34,777 nt of DNA from an uncultured Eubacteriales bacterium (lineage in GTDB: Bacteria > Bacillota > Clostridia > Oscillospirales > Oscillospiraceae): the NCBI GenBank assembly GCA_902475435.1, contig CABRZL010000017.1, forward strand, positions 1 through 34,777, written 5' to 3'. Shown piece by piece: positions 33,978 through 34,777 of this stretch; within the stretch, counting starts at the first letter, position 1, and every line of letters begins with the position of its first letter. A model generated the notes under the pieces. That model was not told where the DNA came from, did no database searches, and saw only the letters and a list, made by a program, of their open reading frames with translations. The position numbers and the translations under genes were made by a program.

Positions 33978-34755
33978 AATTGTTTCGATTCTGCTGTCTC
34001 TGGTTATTGCGGTATGTCTCTGGATATATGTGGTCAGCACAGTTACCCCGGATGATAGTCAGTGGATCTATAACATTCCTGTAACCTTTACCAATGAGGA
34101 CGGTCTTTTTTCTGATCGAGATCTGGTTCTCAGTTCGGGGCGTGACGCCACGGTAGATATCAGGTTATATGGGAAGCGGCAAGATCTTCTGAAGCTTGAT
34201 AATACCAATATTACGATCACGGCGGATCTCAGCCAGGTGACCGGCGCGGGTGACTGGCGATTGCCTTATGAAATTGAATTTCCTGAAACGGTTACCAGCA
34301 GCGATATTAAGGTGGAAAGTCGGTCCAAGTATTATATCAGTGTCACAGTGGATAAGCTGGCAACCAAAGAGGTAGAGGTTCGCGCAGTATTTCAGGGAGA
34401 TGTGGCAGAAGGATATACGCAGGAAGCCATTGAACTGGAGTACGATTCCATTGAAGTCAGCGGTCCCAAAGACTTGGTGGATTCAGTCGCTTGGGCACAG
34501 GTTGTGTTGGAGCGTACAAATGTCAGCAAAACAGTCTCCGATACCCTGTCGTTTACGTTAATGGATGAGGATGGAAATGAGATAGAGTCTGATGAGCTGA
34601 AATGCAGCGTCAATAATGTCAGTATTGATAAAATTGGCGTTATGATGCCGGTAAACATGGTGAAAGAGGTGCCCTTACGGGTAGATTTTATCGAAGGCGG
34701 CGGTGCGACGGTAGATCATGCGGTATGGGATATCTCGCCCAGCATCAGGACATGA
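33964..34755 (+). CDS. cdaR: YbbR-domain protein CdaR, ends early
   Basis: Membrane-anchored regulator of CdaA. An N-terminal signal-anchor helix (about 7-25, IVSILLSLVIAVCLWIYVV) is followed by extracellular YbbR repeats, two complete (about 35-125 and 130-220) and a third begun at VKEVPLRVDF. The stop at 34753 falls after SPSIRT, where the previous repeat reads DSIEVSGPKD. The full family normally has more repeats and a longer protein, so a frameshift, a true truncation or a sequence error is possible. The ATG at 33964 follows GAGGAC and overlaps cdaA by 14 bases; an ATG at 33952 is the alternative. glmM would be expected next, outside the window. Confidence 0.8.
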   Translation: MKKNKIVSILLSLVIAVCLWIYVVSTVTPDDSQWIYNIPVTFTNEDGLFSDRDLVLSSGRDATVDIRLYGKRQDLLKLDNTNITITADLSQVTGAGDWRLPYEIEFPETVTSSDIKVESRSKYYISVTVDKLATKEVEVRAVFQGDVAEGYTQEAIELEYDSIEVSGPKDLVDSVAWAQVVLERTNVSKTVSDTLSFTLMDEDGNEIESDELKCSVNNVSIDKIGVMMPVNMVKEVPLRVDFIEGGGATVDHAVWDISPSIRT

Positions 34756-34777
34756 ATACAGATCGTTCGATCTACGA

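Noticed and set aside
1..34777. Search for CRISPR arrays, tRNA genes, insertion sequences and prophage genes
   Set aside because: No regularly spaced repeats, transposase-like proteins, tRNA cloverleaf signatures or phage structural genes were noticed.

Overview
The window looks like chromosomal DNA from a low- to mid-GC Firmicute of class Clostridia, probably an Oscillospiraceae-type gut organism. This is inferred from gene content, not from a marker search. Supporting signs are strong AGGAGG-type ribosome binding sites, sigma-A promoters with 17-bp spacers, a T-box leader before the ilv operon, DUF1836 and DUF3343 genes, a Uup-like ABC-F gene, and a cdaA-cdaR pair. I see no insertion sequences, phage genes, tRNAs or CRISPR arrays.

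Layout. Positions 1-3450 hold the end of a MATE exporter, NAD kinase and a Uup-like ABC-F ATPase, all forward and closed by a perfect hairpin. Positions 3550-5230 are a patch of small genes: a streptothricin-acetyltransferase-like GNAT, a TIGR04076 protein, a small acidic orphan and a two-helix membrane protein. Positions 5350-8130 hold reverse-strand rpsO-pnp, with an intrinsic terminator and then a long hairpin between the two genes. Positions 8150-10160 hold a reverse glycosyltransferase-acyltransferase pair, probably for glycolipid synthesis. Positions 10260-17830 are a complete branched-chain amino acid operon: promoter, leucine-type T-box, two successive acetolactate synthase large/small subunit pairs, ilvC, ilvD and terminator. 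Positions 17920-22280 carry a two-gene type III restriction-modification system. Positions 22370-26370 hold glutamine-dependent NAD synthetase, a SAM methyltransferase, a YfcE-like phosphodiesterase and a DUF1836 protein. Positions 26370-27600 hold a reverse zinc-ribbon membrane protein and the RNase P RNA gene rnpB (reverse). Positions 27610-32970 are a forward cluster: murD, a YnbB-like PLP enzyme, ispD, ispF, a DUF3343 protein and a cysteine-desulfurase-like enzyme. Positions 33010-34777 begin the cdaA-cdaR cyclic-di-AMP locus.

Themes. NAD metabolism appears twice (nadK, nadE). The ilv operon makes the common isoleucine/valine precursors and is predicted to respond to uncharged tRNA-Leu. 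Its first acetolactate synthase large subunit departs from several family motifs and may not be an ordinary AHAS. The main accessory element is the type III R-M system, placed between ordinary biosynthetic genes. I see no clear wholly new system. The best candidates for a second look are the rpsO-pnp hairpin, the divergent AHAS copy, the type III R-M promoter, the DUF3343-desulfurase pair and the early stop in cdaR.
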